A DNA stretch of 64,000 nucleotides from Gemmatimonadota bacterium (GCA_022564055.1 JADFMD010000002.1:1-64000); one strand, 5' to 3'; positions 1 through 9,644 are shown, counted from the stretch's first letter. Notes: generated by a model from the sequence alone, not told the origin. Translations and numbers: made by a program.

Positions 1-156
1 TGTGCTCCCGCTCCTACCGCCGAGGCGATTCTTCGCATCCTCGCGGACGATACCCTCGCCCACGGGCTCTCCCAGGCAGGACGTAAGGATGTGGAGTCGC
101 GGTTTCGTGCAGAGGGAATGGTCGAGGCGCTCTCCGCCATCTACGGGGAGTCGTAG
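1..156 (+). CDS. Glycosyltransferase C-terminal fragment (truncated by window edge)
   Basis: Frame 1 is open from base 1 to TAG at 154-156; C-terminus ...LAHGLSQAGRKDVESRFRAEGMVEALSAIYGES resembles GT4 ends. Confidence 0.55.
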   Translation, partial: CAPAPTAEAILRILADDTLAHGLSQAGRKDVESRFRAEGMVEALSAIYGES

Positions 157-162
157 CGCATC

Positions 163-1512
163 ATGACCATGAAACGCTCCATGATCTACAACCTGCTCGC
201 TCAGGGATCCGTCTTTGTTTTCGGCCTGTTCAACGCCATCCTGTCGGCCCAGGTGCTGGGAACAGAGGGGAAAGGGCAACTGGCCATCTACTTGCTGGCC
301 ATCGACATGGCCATCGTGCTCCTGATCCTGGGCCTTGGCCAGGCGCTTCAGTATCACGCCTCTCGAGAGGAGTTTCACGGCCCAAAGACCATCAACACGG
401 CACTCGTCTACTCGGTTGGCTGCGCGGTCGTGTTCGGCGTGATGGTGCAGGCCATGTTCTGGCTGGGGCAAGGCTCCCGGGTACTCCCCCAGCCCTTTGA
501 TTCCTCCCTCTTTCGTGTCCTCATCACGGTCCACTTCCTCCACCAGTTCTTCGGGCACCTGATCATCGCCGTGATCAACTCCCACAAGCTGTTCGTCCAG
601 ACCAGCAAGATTCAGATGGTCACGGTCGGGTTGACCATGGTTTTGTACGCGGGGCTCTTCGTCGTGCACCGAGCGGGGACACAGGACGTATTCGCCAACT
701 ACTTCTACTTCGCCCTCGCCACTTCGGCGATCGTGCGTATCGGCATGGCAGTCTTCGTATACGCAAAGCACGTTCACCAGCGCGGCACACCGTACCGCTT
801 CGAGTTGCTCGACTCCGCAAGGGTAAGGACCCTGGTGGCCTTTGGTGTCTTCCCCTGGATGAGCAACTTCATGATGCGGGGTATCCTGAAGGCCGACTTC
901 TGGTTCGTACAGCACTTCGAGGGCCTGGATGGCCTGGGTGTCTATTCGGTGGCCTCGAATCTCGGCGAAACCCTATACCTGGTACCCAACACACTGGGCT
1001 TGGTCCTACTCTCCTACATCGCCGACGCCGAGACCCGAGATAGAACCACCGCACAAACGGCAATGATCACCCGGCTCTTCTTTCCGACCATGCTCGTCGG
1101 GGCGGTGGCGTTCTCCACCGTTTCTTCGTGGTTCTTCGGGTTCGCCTTCGGGGCCGAGTTCCGCGCCTCGGGCCCCATTTTCAACCTCCTGCTCTGGGGT
1201 ATCGTACCCTTCAGCCTCGCCACGGTGATGATCGGATTCCTCACGGGTGCGAACCAAGTCCGGCATATTTTCATTGCGGCGTCTGCCGGCCTAGTGTTGA
1301 CCCTGGTGCTCGACGTACTGATGGTGCCTCGGTTCGGGATGACCGGCGCAGCGATCGCCCGAGGCGTGGGCCTCAACGCCATGACCTGGTATCTGGTCAT
1401 GCGCTTCCATAGGACCACAGGTACCGCCTACAGGGACTTCCTCATCCCCCAAGCTGCCGACGTTGGTCGGATCATCCATCTGCTGAAGAGGAAGGGCCCG
1501 CTAGATCTCTAG
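163..1512 (+). CDS. Polysaccharide flippase / MOP-family membrane protein (Wzx-like)
   Basis: 449 aa, many TM segments; N-term YNLLAQGSVFVFGLFNAILSAQVLGTEGKGQLAIYLL typical of oligosaccharide flippases. Confidence 0.85.
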   Translation: MTMKRSMIYNLLAQGSVFVFGLFNAILSAQVLGTEGKGQLAIYLLAIDMAIVLLILGLGQALQYHASREEFHGPKTINTALVYSVGCAVVFGVMVQAMFWLGQGSRVLPQPFDSSLFRVLITVHFLHQFFGHLIIAVINSHKLFVQTSKIQMVTVGLTMVLYAGLFVVHRAGTQDVFANYFYFALATSAIVRIGMAVFVYAKHVHQRGTPYRFELLDSARVRTLVAFGVFPWMSNFMMRGILKADFWFVQHFEGLDGLGVYSVASNLGETLYLVPNTLGLVLLSYIADAETRDRTTAQTAMITRLFFPTMLVGAVAFSTVSSWFFGFAFGAEFRASGPIFNLLLWGIVPFSLATVMIGFLTGANQVRHIFIAASAGLVLTLVLDVLMVPRFGMTGAAIARGVGLNAMTWYLVMRFHRTTGTAYRDFLIPQAADVGRIIHLLKRKGPLDL

Positions 1513-1607
1513 AGGCGAGGCCACCAGAGAGGTACACTACCAGTGCTTGTTTCTCGGCCTGAACTGTAGTGGGGCTAGGTGCCCACGGTGGGCCGGAGCC
1601 CGCCGGC

Positions 1608-2486
1608 CTACTTTCCGCCGGGCCCGCTCAGTGAATCGATCAACGTTGTGGCTGGATCCCTGGGAAAGCCTTGGGTCGCCCATCGCGCAAGATCACCTCG
1701 TCGCACGAAACGCGATGCCCTCCGGAGGTGCAGGGGTCCCCACTCCCGTGTGAAGAAGGTTCTCCCCTCTCCGAGGGAGTCCTGGGGCACGCCCACAGGG
1801 ACATGCCCCTCGGCGATGGCTCGTAACACCCTGACATACATATCATGCCCGTGTGAGACGGTCCTAGAAACCGCATCGCCCAGCGTGTCGGTTGCTTGGA
1901 GGGGCGTGAACTCCGTGAGCAGGATGTCGCCGGAATCGATTCCAGGATCGAGCACGTGTATTGTAGCCCCCACGAGGTGGGGCTCCTGACGGGACAACGC
2001 CCAAAGTGTACAGTTCGGGCCACCCTTGTAGTAGGGTGAAAGTCCGGTGTGGAGATTGAGGAGCAGATCTGGGGGCTTCACGGCGAAGATCGGCTCCTTG
2101 ATTATCCGGGTTCCTGACACAGCGCCAACGTCGGGTCCTAGGCGCTCAAGGAAACGGACGACCTCACTCTCATTGATGTCCGCTACCGTGACGACTGGTG
2201 CGTCCGGCCAATCCAGTGCCTTTCCGGACTCTCCGAACCAATCCAGTTCACTCGCGGCGATTTCATTCATGACTCTGCGGAGGAAGAGACGCGTGACGAT
2301 TTTCTTGGCGAGCACCCCCGGCTGACGCATGATCGCCCTCCGAATCCAGGTCGACCGCATGGTCCTCGGTATCGATTGAACCACCACGCCGACCAAGGTC
2401 AACGCGTCGTCAGCGGCGATGCGGTTGGCCAGGGCACGCTGCCAGGGTGAGTCGCTGGTGAGAAGCACGACTCGAAGACCGCTCAC
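1608..2486 (-). CDS. Formyltransferase-family protein (Fmt/ArnA-like fold)
   Basis: LLNLHTGLSPYYKGGPNCTLWALS...GATIHVLDPGIDSGDILL; GTG start at 2486 overlaps the upstream gene's TGA (GTGA). Confidence 0.85.
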   Translation of the reverse strand: MSGLRVVLLTSDSPWQRALANRIAADDALTLVGVVVQSIPRTMRSTWIRRAIMRQPGVLAKKIVTRLFLRRVMNEIAASELDWFGESGKALDWPDAPVVTVADINESEVVRFLERLGPDVGAVSGTRIIKEPIFAVKPPDLLLNLHTGLSPYYKGGPNCTLWALSRQEPHLVGATIHVLDPGIDSGDILLTEFTPLQATDTLGDAVSRTVSHGHDMYVRVLRAIAEGHVPVGVPQDSLGEGRTFFTREWGPLHLRRASRFVRRGDLARWATQGFPRDPATTLIDSLSGPGGK

Positions 2487-3412
2487 GTTCGCCTCAATGT
2501 TCGCAACCAAGGGATGAAGCCGCTCAGTTCCATCCGAAGCATCCACGTTGGCCTGTCCGTGACGTCAAAGCGGGGAATTGCATAGGGTCTGGTGCCTGGC
2601 CTGACTCGGCGTTGCTCGACGGCAAATCCTGCGATGAACCCCGATTTCTGCGCCATCGATTCTATAGCCGGTCCGTACAGTCCCTGTGGATAGGATGTGA
2701 ACCGAACCCGGGCACCACACAGCCTTTCGAGCTCGAGCCGTGAATTCCTCAGCTCCCGCTCGGCCTCATGGGGAGCCACGCGACTCAAGAAACAGTGCGA
2801 GAGGGTGTGGGCTCCGACATCGACGTTAGCGTTCAGGAGCTGTGCAAGAGCATTGGTGCCGATCATGCGAGGAGGGAGGTCACCCTGGTCTTCAACCCGA
2901 TCCTCCCATTCAGAGAGAGACGCATCCCGGTCGACCCAGGGCATTCGGCTGAGGCGATCCAGGACTTGCGATCGAGGCTCTTTCGCCGGAGAGGTATCGA
3001 GTCGAAACAACCGAGCGAGCCTAGCGTTCCACGGCGGTCGCCCCGTGAGAACAGAGTCGACCACGAGAAAATGAGTCGCAGGTAGCCCTTTCGTTTCAAG
3101 AGCCGGAAGCGCTCCCGTAAGGAAGTCGGCATAGCCGTCGTCGAACGTCAGGGCACAGCACCCCCGCAGCGATTTGCGCACGGCCAGGCGGGCCACGAAC
3201 TCCTCAAGAGGTAGCACGTTGAATAGACCGGTGAGCAAATCCAGATGCTCACGAAATACATCGGGGTGTAGCGGAGGTGAGTCGGGACCGTCCTCAGCCG
3301 ACACACGATGGTAAAGCAACACCACGCCTCCGGCCCGCCGACGGGCCAAGTGTATCAAGGGCGCGCCAAGGACCGTGTCTAATACACGAAGTGCGTTGCG
3401 AGGGAAACTCAC
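2483..3412 (-). CDS. Polysaccharide deacetylase family protein
   Basis: VVLLYHRVS...CALTFDDGYADFLTGALPALETKGLPATHFLV (NodB motif TFDDGY); GTG start chosen just after the AKR stop. Confidence 0.88.
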   Translation of the reverse strand: MSFPRNALRVLDTVLGAPLIHLARRRAGGVVLLYHRVSAEDGPDSPPLHPDVFREHLDLLTGLFNVLPLEEFVARLAVRKSLRGCCALTFDDGYADFLTGALPALETKGLPATHFLVVDSVLTGRPPWNARLARLFRLDTSPAKEPRSQVLDRLSRMPWVDRDASLSEWEDRVEDQGDLPPRMIGTNALAQLLNANVDVGAHTLSHCFLSRVAPHEAERELRNSRLELERLCGARVRFTSYPQGLYGPAIESMAQKSGFIAGFAVEQRRVRPGTRPYAIPRFDVTDRPTWMLRMELSGFIPWLRTLRRT

Positions 3413-3425
3413 CGGACCGTCCGCC

Positions 3426-4361
3426 TCAGAAGCTCCTGAGCAACTCCCGCATCCGGCCCCTCGTAGCATCGTCCGGGAAACGCCCGAACGCCGCTTGAAT
3501 GTTCTCCTCCATGTGCTCGGGATTGGTGGTCTCGGTAAGAACGCAGGTCACAGCGGGATTCGCCAAGACGTACTTGAGCGAGAACTGCGCCCAGGTCTCG
3601 CAGTCGAACTCTGCTGCCCATGAGGGCAGCTCTTTGCCAGCGACCCTCCCGAAGTATGAGCCGTTCATGAACGGCCGATTGATCAACACCGCCATGCCCA
3701 TGTCTCGGGCGAGCGGCAACAAGCGGTCCTCGGCTCCGTTCTCGAGAGGCGAATAATTTACGTGCAAGAAATCGGGCGAATTCTCCCTCATGAACGTCTC
3801 CATCGAGCCGTGACGGGCATTGGCGGAGACGGTCACCCCGATGTAGCGTGCCTCACCGGAGTCCTTCCAGGCCCGGACGTTGGGCCAGTGGAGGTCGACG
3901 TCTCGCAGGCTCTCGACCTGGAGAAGATCCACGGTGCGACGCCCGAACAGCCTCTGGGTCTGTCGCCACTGATCGATGCCGTTCTGTTCACCGTCGGTGT
4001 TGATCTTGGCCGCGAGAAACAGCCGGCCCGTCAGCTCGGGATCCTGCAGCACACGACCGAAGTCCCGATCGATCGCTTCCGTGCGCGGCGACGTGTCGAT
4101 CACCCGGCCGCCGTATTCGAGCAGGGTCCGGATGACGTTGGCGATGGGCTCGGTGCCCTCGGTCGGGCTTTCGAGCACCGGCTTCGAGGAGCCAAACCCT
4201 ACCACGGGCAGGGCCTCGCCAGTGCTCGGGATCGGCCGGGTTGGAAGCGTCTCCTGCGCCAGAAGCCGCGCTGGCCGAGCGAGTAGCGCGCCCAGCCCCA
4301 GCGCCTGAGCGACGAAGTCACGCCGGCTTGGCTTCGGTTTCTCGCCGTAGTTTTCGCCCAT
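3426..4361 (-). CDS. Aldo/keto reductase-family protein with Tat-type signal
   Basis: N-term KPSRRDFVAQALGLGALLARPARLLAQ (twin Arg); GGRVIDTSPR...KINTDG...ARYIGVTVSA AKR barrel motifs. Confidence 0.85.
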   Translation of the reverse strand: MGENYGEKPKPSRRDFVAQALGLGALLARPARLLAQETLPTRPIPSTGEALPVVGFGSSKPVLESPTEGTEPIANVIRTLLEYGGRVIDTSPRTEAIDRDFGRVLQDPELTGRLFLAAKINTDGEQNGIDQWRQTQRLFGRRTVDLLQVESLRDVDLHWPNVRAWKDSGEARYIGVTVSANARHGSMETFMRENSPDFLHVNYSPLENGAEDRLLPLARDMGMAVLINRPFMNGSYFGRVAGKELPSWAAEFDCETWAQFSLKYVLANPAVTCVLTETTNPEHMEENIQAAFGRFPDDATRGRMRELLRSF

Positions 4362-4405
4362 GGGTCCCCTCCTTACACGTATCCGGATTGGCCGTCGGGT
4401 CCAGC

Positions 4406-5206
4406 CTATGGCATGTCACGCGCTCGCTCGACGAACTCGACTCGCGCGCCGTTGGGCCCCTCGATGTAAAAGAACGCGATCTGACCATTGGGAAGCGTCA
4501 TGTCCCGTCGGGCTGTGGTGATGTCCAGACCCTTCGCCGTGAACTCCGCGATCTTCGCGTCGAGCTCGATGGCACGCCAGCCGATGTGCTCGATCGCGGC
4601 GCCCCGGCTGGGGAACGACTCACCCCGAGAAACCAGCAGCCACACGTTGCCCGGGTAGAGGATTCCTTCGAGTTGGCTGCCTTTGACGGTCCGGCGGACG
4701 CCGCCGAAATTTTCATGATACCAATCGAGCGATGCTGTCGGATCGGTGTCGCGCAGGTGGACGTGGTGGAAGCCGAGATGCTGCGGATCCTCGATCAGTT
4801 CGAGCCGCACGCCCCAGGGGTCTACGATGAAGCTGAGCGGGAACAGACCCGGCACATCCCGACGGGGTGTCGTGACCGTCGCGCCTGCACCCTCCACCTC
4901 CGCGAGCTTCGCGGTGAGGTCCGTGAAGGAGAACCCGAGGTGGTCGATGACGCCTCCGGCGCTCGGCGGACTGTTTTCGCCTCGCAGCCACATGATTCGC
5001 GTTGTCCCGAACAGCAAGCGATCGGTACGGCCGTCGACGAACTCGCCCCCGATATGATCGTGGAACCACTGCGCAGAGGCCTGCGGATCTGGGACCCTCA
5101 TATGAACGTGGTCGTACATGAGGGTTTCGGGGAACTGGGCTTGGGCGATCGAAGCCGATACAGCGAGCACGGCAACTGCCCCCAGGACTGGAGAGATGAA
5201 ACGCAT
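4406..5206 (-). CDS. Exported VOC (glyoxalase/bleomycin resistance) family protein, two VOC domains
   Basis: Sec signal MRFISPVLGAVAVLAVSASIAQAQ then YDHVHMRVPDPQASAQWFHDHIGGEF...HHVHLRDTDPTASLDWYHENFGG. Confidence 0.85.
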   Translation of the reverse strand: MRFISPVLGAVAVLAVSASIAQAQFPETLMYDHVHMRVPDPQASAQWFHDHIGGEFVDGRTDRLLFGTTRIMWLRGENSPPSAGGVIDHLGFSFTDLTAKLAEVEGAGATVTTPRRDVPGLFPLSFIVDPWGVRLELIEDPQHLGFHHVHLRDTDPTASLDWYHENFGGVRRTVKGSQLEGILYPGNVWLLVSRGESFPSRGAAIEHIGWRAIELDAKIAEFTAKGLDITTARRDMTLPNGQIAFFYIEGPNGARVEFVERARDMP

Positions 5207-5466
5207 TACGACCTCCTGAATAATGATCATTACCGGTAGCTCGAGATAACTGGCCTCATCGTGCCTCGACGCCGGAGAAACCGGGCCGAGCCCGGGGCTT
5301 TCAGGCCCACGCGCGATTATCCGGCTACCGAACCTGGGAGGTGACTGCGGTTCGCGCAACGACTCGGGCGATGCAGGCATGACGCCCCCGCACGCCGCGG
5401 TCGACTTACGTCGGGCCCTCGTCGGCCTCGAACACGATCCCGTTTGCCATCAGCGCTGCGACCGGC

Positions 5467-6594
5467 TCATCGGCTATGACATCGGCCATGTTTTGAATTG
5501 GAGCGCATTCGGTGTCGGAAGGGCCGGATGCCGCCCTCGGCGAGCCATTTCTTGGGGGTTGCGGTGCGTTTCAGCTCCTTGGGGCGAAGCTCGAACCACC
5601 GAGCCACGAGCAGAATCTCGGCGGCGTCCTGTGGCTCCAACGACGCAGGGCCCTGTTCGGGTGCTCGGTACACGGATTCGACCACCTCGTCGATCTCCCG
5701 CCGTTCGCCCTGAGTCGTCGGGTACGGAAATTCGCCTCGGAGGCGTCCTCTTCGGATGAGGTAGAGACGGGTATCGCCCGCGAAACCGGGCACGCGGTAG
5801 AGAAACGTGAGACTCTCGACGCGCCCTCGAAACGCCGCCAAATGCTTCTGGAAGGTCTGGAGGCGTTCGAGTCGGTCACGAAGCCGGCCGGCGTACTCGA
5901 AGTCGAGGCGGGCCACGGCGATCTTCATGCGGGCCTCGAGTGTGGCGAGCGGTTCGCGGGTGCGACCCTCGAGGAAGCGCCGCGCGGTCGCCACTTTCTG
6001 TTGATAAACTGCGCCGCTCACACCTGCGCAACACGGCGCCAGGCATGTGCCCAACTCGGCCCTCATGCAGAGGGGAGTCCGTCCCTCGGCGAAGACATCC
6101 AGCTGATCGTCGAAGAAAATCGGCGTCGCGCCGGGGCAATCGCGGAGGCCGAGGACGTGAGCCAATTCGCGAACCGTGTCGCGCAGGTTTCCGACGGCTG
6201 GAAAGGGTCCGTAGTAGAGCGAGCCATCGGGAACAGCGCGCGTGACCGGTAGGATCCGGGGTGCGATTTCCTGGGTGAGCTTCACGAAGGCGTACATCCG
6301 CTTCCTCTTGTGCTGCACGTTGAAACGGGGTTGCCAGCGTTGAATCAGCTTCATCTCACGGACCAACGTCGAGAACTCGTTCGGAATGTACTCCCACCGA
6401 ATTCGGCCGGTCTCTCGGATCAGTTGGGTCGCTTTCTCTCCCGGCGGGGCCCTGAAGTACGAGAGGAGTCGTGTGCGCACGCGGATCGACTTTCCCACGT
6501 ACAGTGGGTCTCCGTTGGCACCCAGCATCTGATAAACGCCCGGACGGTCTTCGGCATGAGTCCGCACATATTCGCGGAGGGCGGAGGTGGGCAC
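5467..6594 (-). CDS. GIY-YIG nuclease, UvrC N-terminal-like (Cho-like, no RNase H C-terminal domain)
   Basis: DRPGVYQMLGANGDPLYVGKSIRVRTRLLSYF...LVREMKLIQRWQPRFN; GTG start at 6594 inferred from homology to UvrC N-termini. Confidence 0.8.
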   Translation of the reverse strand: MPTSALREYVRTHAEDRPGVYQMLGANGDPLYVGKSIRVRTRLLSYFRAPPGEKATQLIRETGRIRWEYIPNEFSTLVREMKLIQRWQPRFNVQHKRKRMYAFVKLTQEIAPRILPVTRAVPDGSLYYGPFPAVGNLRDTVRELAHVLGLRDCPGATPIFFDDQLDVFAEGRTPLCMRAELGTCLAPCCAGVSGAVYQQKVATARRFLEGRTREPLATLEARMKIAVARLDFEYAGRLRDRLERLQTFQKHLAAFRGRVESLTFLYRVPGFAGDTRLYLIRRGRLRGEFPYPTTQGERREIDEVVESVYRAPEQGPASLEPQDAAEILLVARWFELRPKELKRTATPKKWLAEGGIRPFRHRMRSNSKHGRCHSR

Positions 6595-6738
6595 GTGCGC
6601 TAGAAGAAGTCTCCGTGAAAGGAGCGTGGCTTCGTCAAATTCGGACTTTCGTGTTTCGTTCGGTAAGTTCGGTAGTATAGAGCGTGCCGGCTCAGAGAGC
6701 CATTGCCCCGGCCAGGCGGCTCCCGCTAACGTCCGCAC

Positions 6739-8031
6739 ATGTCGTCCTACAGTGAAGAGCGGATCATCCGCGACCCCCTTTGGAACACGATTCGGCTCGA
6801 CGCTACGGCGGTTCGAATTATCGATACCGCCGCGTTCCAGCGGCAGCGGTACATCAAACAACTCGGGTTCGCACACCTGGTCTATCCCGGCGCGACCCAC
6901 ACCCGATTCGATCACGCGGTGGGTGTATATCACCTGGCCGTGATTGCGCTGCGCCGCCTCCGGGATGGCGGCGGCATTGCGGAGGAGCTGTGGCAGGACG
7001 CCGGGCTGGTCCAGTACGCGGCCCTTCTCCACGACATCGGGCATTACGCCTTCTCCCACGCTCTCGAGGAGCTGGGCTCCGACATGCTCCCCGGTGACCA
7101 CGAAGCGGTGAGCGCCCGCTTTTTCGCCTCCACCGAGCTAGCGGAAGCCCTCTCGACTCTGGGCGAGGATGCGGCGCAGAAGATCCACGCCTTGATCCAG
7201 GGCCGGAGTGAAAACCCGTTCGGCGGGCTGGTCTCCGGGAGCCTCGACCTCGACAAAATGGAGTACCTTCGGCGCGACGCCCGGTTCTGCGGGGTCCCCT
7301 ACGGGGAGGTGGACGTCGATCGCCTGCTACAAGGCTTCACCATCCTCGCGGATCCCGAGACCGGCGTGCCCGAGGTGGGCGTGCATGAGAAGGCCGTCAG
7401 CGCCCTCGAGTCGCTGCTCTTCGCCAAATACCAGATGTTCAGAAATGTGTACTGGCACCATGCGGTTCGTGCCGCCGTCGCACTTTACAAGAGGATCATC
7501 AACGAGGCCGTAAGTGCGAACATTCTCGACGCCGAGGAGCTCGTCGGCCCCACCGATGAAGAGTTGTTGTACGAGACGGCGCGGCGGGCCCAGGCATTGG
7601 ACACGGAGGTTGCAGAACGGCTGGCCACGAGGTGGCTTCCTGCGCTCCGGGCCCGGAGACTTCCGAAGCGTGCACTGGAGGTGACGGCTGCGGAGTTGGG
7701 GGACCGAGTCGTGGAGGACTGGGTGCTCTCCGAGACTTCCTTGAAGCGGGGCGTCGAGGACAGCCTGGCGGACGAGGTCGGCCTCGAGCCGGGCGAGGTA
7801 TTCATCGACTTCCCAGCCAAACGAGCCATGTTCCAGCTCGACCTCTTAGTGGAGCGGCGCACCGGGCAGGTCGAGCGCCTCGGACCCGGCGGCCTTCCGG
7901 GACTCATCGACCTCCCGCGCTTGGCCGAGGGGCTCTACGCCACGACGCGAGTGCTTCGGGTCTTCACCTTCGAGCGACGCACGCTGGACCGGGATAGTGT
8001 GTTGGAGCGGATCACACGGCCCGCGGGGTGA
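6739..8031 (+). CDS. HD-domain phosphohydrolase (dNTPase/SAMHD1-like)
   Basis: THTRFDHAVGVYHLA...YAALLHDIGHYAFSHALEE...HEAVSARF HD motifs. Confidence 0.9.
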   Translation: MSSYSEERIIRDPLWNTIRLDATAVRIIDTAAFQRQRYIKQLGFAHLVYPGATHTRFDHAVGVYHLAVIALRRLRDGGGIAEELWQDAGLVQYAALLHDIGHYAFSHALEELGSDMLPGDHEAVSARFFASTELAEALSTLGEDAAQKIHALIQGRSENPFGGLVSGSLDLDKMEYLRRDARFCGVPYGEVDVDRLLQGFTILADPETGVPEVGVHEKAVSALESLLFAKYQMFRNVYWHHAVRAAVALYKRIINEAVSANILDAEELVGPTDEELLYETARRAQALDTEVAERLATRWLPALRARRLPKRALEVTAAELGDRVVEDWVLSETSLKRGVEDSLADEVGLEPGEVFIDFPAKRAMFQLDLLVERRTGQVERLGPGGLPGLIDLPRLAEGLYATTRVLRVFTFERRTLDRDSVLERITRPAG

Positions 8032-8071
8032 CATGCCTGTGGGATGTGGCCGAAAACCTGTTGTGACAACC

Positions 8072-8349
8072 TCATCCGCCGGCTATCGCACCGACCACCA
8101 TGAGGGCGTCGGTTCCGGAGCTCACGGCGTCGGGGAGCGGGGCGTCCGAGGGTTCGTGCGAGAGGTCACGCCCGCATGCGAAGAAACGTATGAACGCGCG
8201 TCGCCGTTCCGTTCCGTGGTCGCGGATCGTGCCCCGCAGCACCGGGTAGCGAGACTCCAGAGCGTCCAGCACCGTGTTGACCGTCACCGGCTCTACGACT
8301 TCGAGTTCTACCTCGGCGTCGACTCTCGCCAGCGTCCGCAGGTGCGCGG
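8072..8349 (-). pseudogene. MoaD/ThiS-family ubiquitin-like protein, N-terminus apparently lost
   Basis: [44 protein letters not shown]...VVGAIAGG (C-terminal GG); no own start codon, reading frame runs into the BNR remnant. Confidence 0.65.
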
Positions 8350-8831
8350 AGGGAGGCCCTTGCTGAGTGCCTCCCACTCGTTGCCCCCCGAGTGGCTGCG
8401 GTATACCCGCAGTTTTCCCTCGGGCGGATAGTGCTCCGAGTCACTGAGGATCGGAACCACGAAGATCGTGTTGGGCTCGGAAGGCGAGGGCTTCAGGTGC
8501 CAGGCCCGCTTGAACTCCCACGGATGTGGAGGGCCATCGTACCATTGGTGTGTTCCAGTGGCCCCATCGTATGAAAACTCGTTTCCCACGGCCTCCCACG
8601 ACTTTCCCCCGTCGTCGGAGCGCTGCATTACCTGGCCATGCCAGTCGGTCGACTGCGAGGCGTAGAGTCGATCAGGGTCCGCGGGGGACCCCCGAACGTG
8701 CAAAACCTCCCAGCCCCCGAAGTGCGGGCCTTCGATCTTCCAGTCTCGACGAGCCCCGTCAGAGGTGATGATGAAGGCACCTTTTTTGTCCCTACCAGGA
8801 CCCGAATTTTGGCCACGAACACCCCCCCCAT
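8350..8831 (-). pseudogene. Degraded BNR/sialidase-like (WD40/YVTN/BNR repeat) protein gene
   Basis: ATG at 8831 gives MGGVFVAKIRVLVGTKK in one frame; the continuation KGAFIITSDGARRDWKIEGPHFGGWEVLHVRGSPADPDRLYASQS...DDGGKSW is in another; middle and end appear missing. Confidence 0.7.
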
Positions 8832-9014
8832 GCCGTTCTCTCTGGTACACCGGTCCCACCGGCGAACATAGGACCCCCCTGAAGGGGCGGGCAAACGTAG
8901 TCTCCTCTCGTTGCTAGACCAGCCGGGGCGGATTACTCTGCGGACCCCCGGCACCGTGCGCGCACGGTCGCTTTCGGCACGGCCTGAGGGGAATCCTGTT
9001 TCAGAGGAGTGAGC

Positions 9015-9554
9015 ATGCGTGTGAGAGCCTCGGTTTGGGTGACCGCCGTGTTGACGTTCTTTCCCGCGGTGACTTCGGCACAGCAGAAATTTGCCGCCGA
9101 TATCACCCGTGAAGACATCAACACCGTGCTCGAAAGCATGGGCCGATCGATCGACCGCCAGCTGAAGGTTGTCGACATCGGCATCGGCAACGTCGCGGTC
9201 GGGATCCTTCACAGAACCGGTGACAACGATACCGACGGAGCCCTCAGGGGGATCATTCATGCTCAGGTTTCGGAGGTGTACTACATCCTATCGGGTGGTG
9301 GCACTCTCCTCACGGGTGGCGAAATCATCAACCCGACCGAACCCTCTGCTGGAAGCGACCTCATAGGACCCACTTTCAGCGGAGAATCCAGGAACGGCCA
9401 AATTCGCGAAATCTCCTCGGGCGACGTGGTGGTGATCCCGGCCGGGGTGCTGCATGCCTGGACGCACATTCCCGATCAGGTCACCTATCTCAGCGTCCGA
9501 TCCGATCCGCACAACGTCCTTCCCGCCGGTTTCGTCAATGAGCTGATCCGCTGA
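9015..9554 (+). CDS. Exported cupin-domain protein
   Basis: Signal peptide ...VTAVLTFFPAVTSAQQ; HAQVSEVYYILSGGGTLLTGG...SGDVVVIPAGVLHAWTHI. Confidence 0.85.
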   Translation: MRVRASVWVTAVLTFFPAVTSAQQKFAADITREDINTVLESMGRSIDRQLKVVDIGIGNVAVGILHRTGDNDTDGALRGIIHAQVSEVYYILSGGGTLLTGGEIINPTEPSAGSDLIGPTFSGESRNGQIREISSGDVVVIPAGVLHAWTHIPDQVTYLSVRSDPHNVLPAGFVNELIR

Positions 9555-9644
9555 CGGACGGCCTCCCTCATGTCGGACCGAGGGGAAGCCTTTGGTGCGA
9601 CTACTTCATCTTGTGTACCCGTAACGAAAAGGAGCCCGAAGGCC

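Noticed and set aside
1591-1608. GGCCGG-AGCCCG-CCGGCC hairpin between convergent genes
   Set aside because: Short stem without a T-run; insufficient evidence to call a terminator
4241-5239. 332-aa plus-strand ORF opposite the VOC gene
   Set aside because: Antisense to a protein with clear signal peptide and VOC motifs
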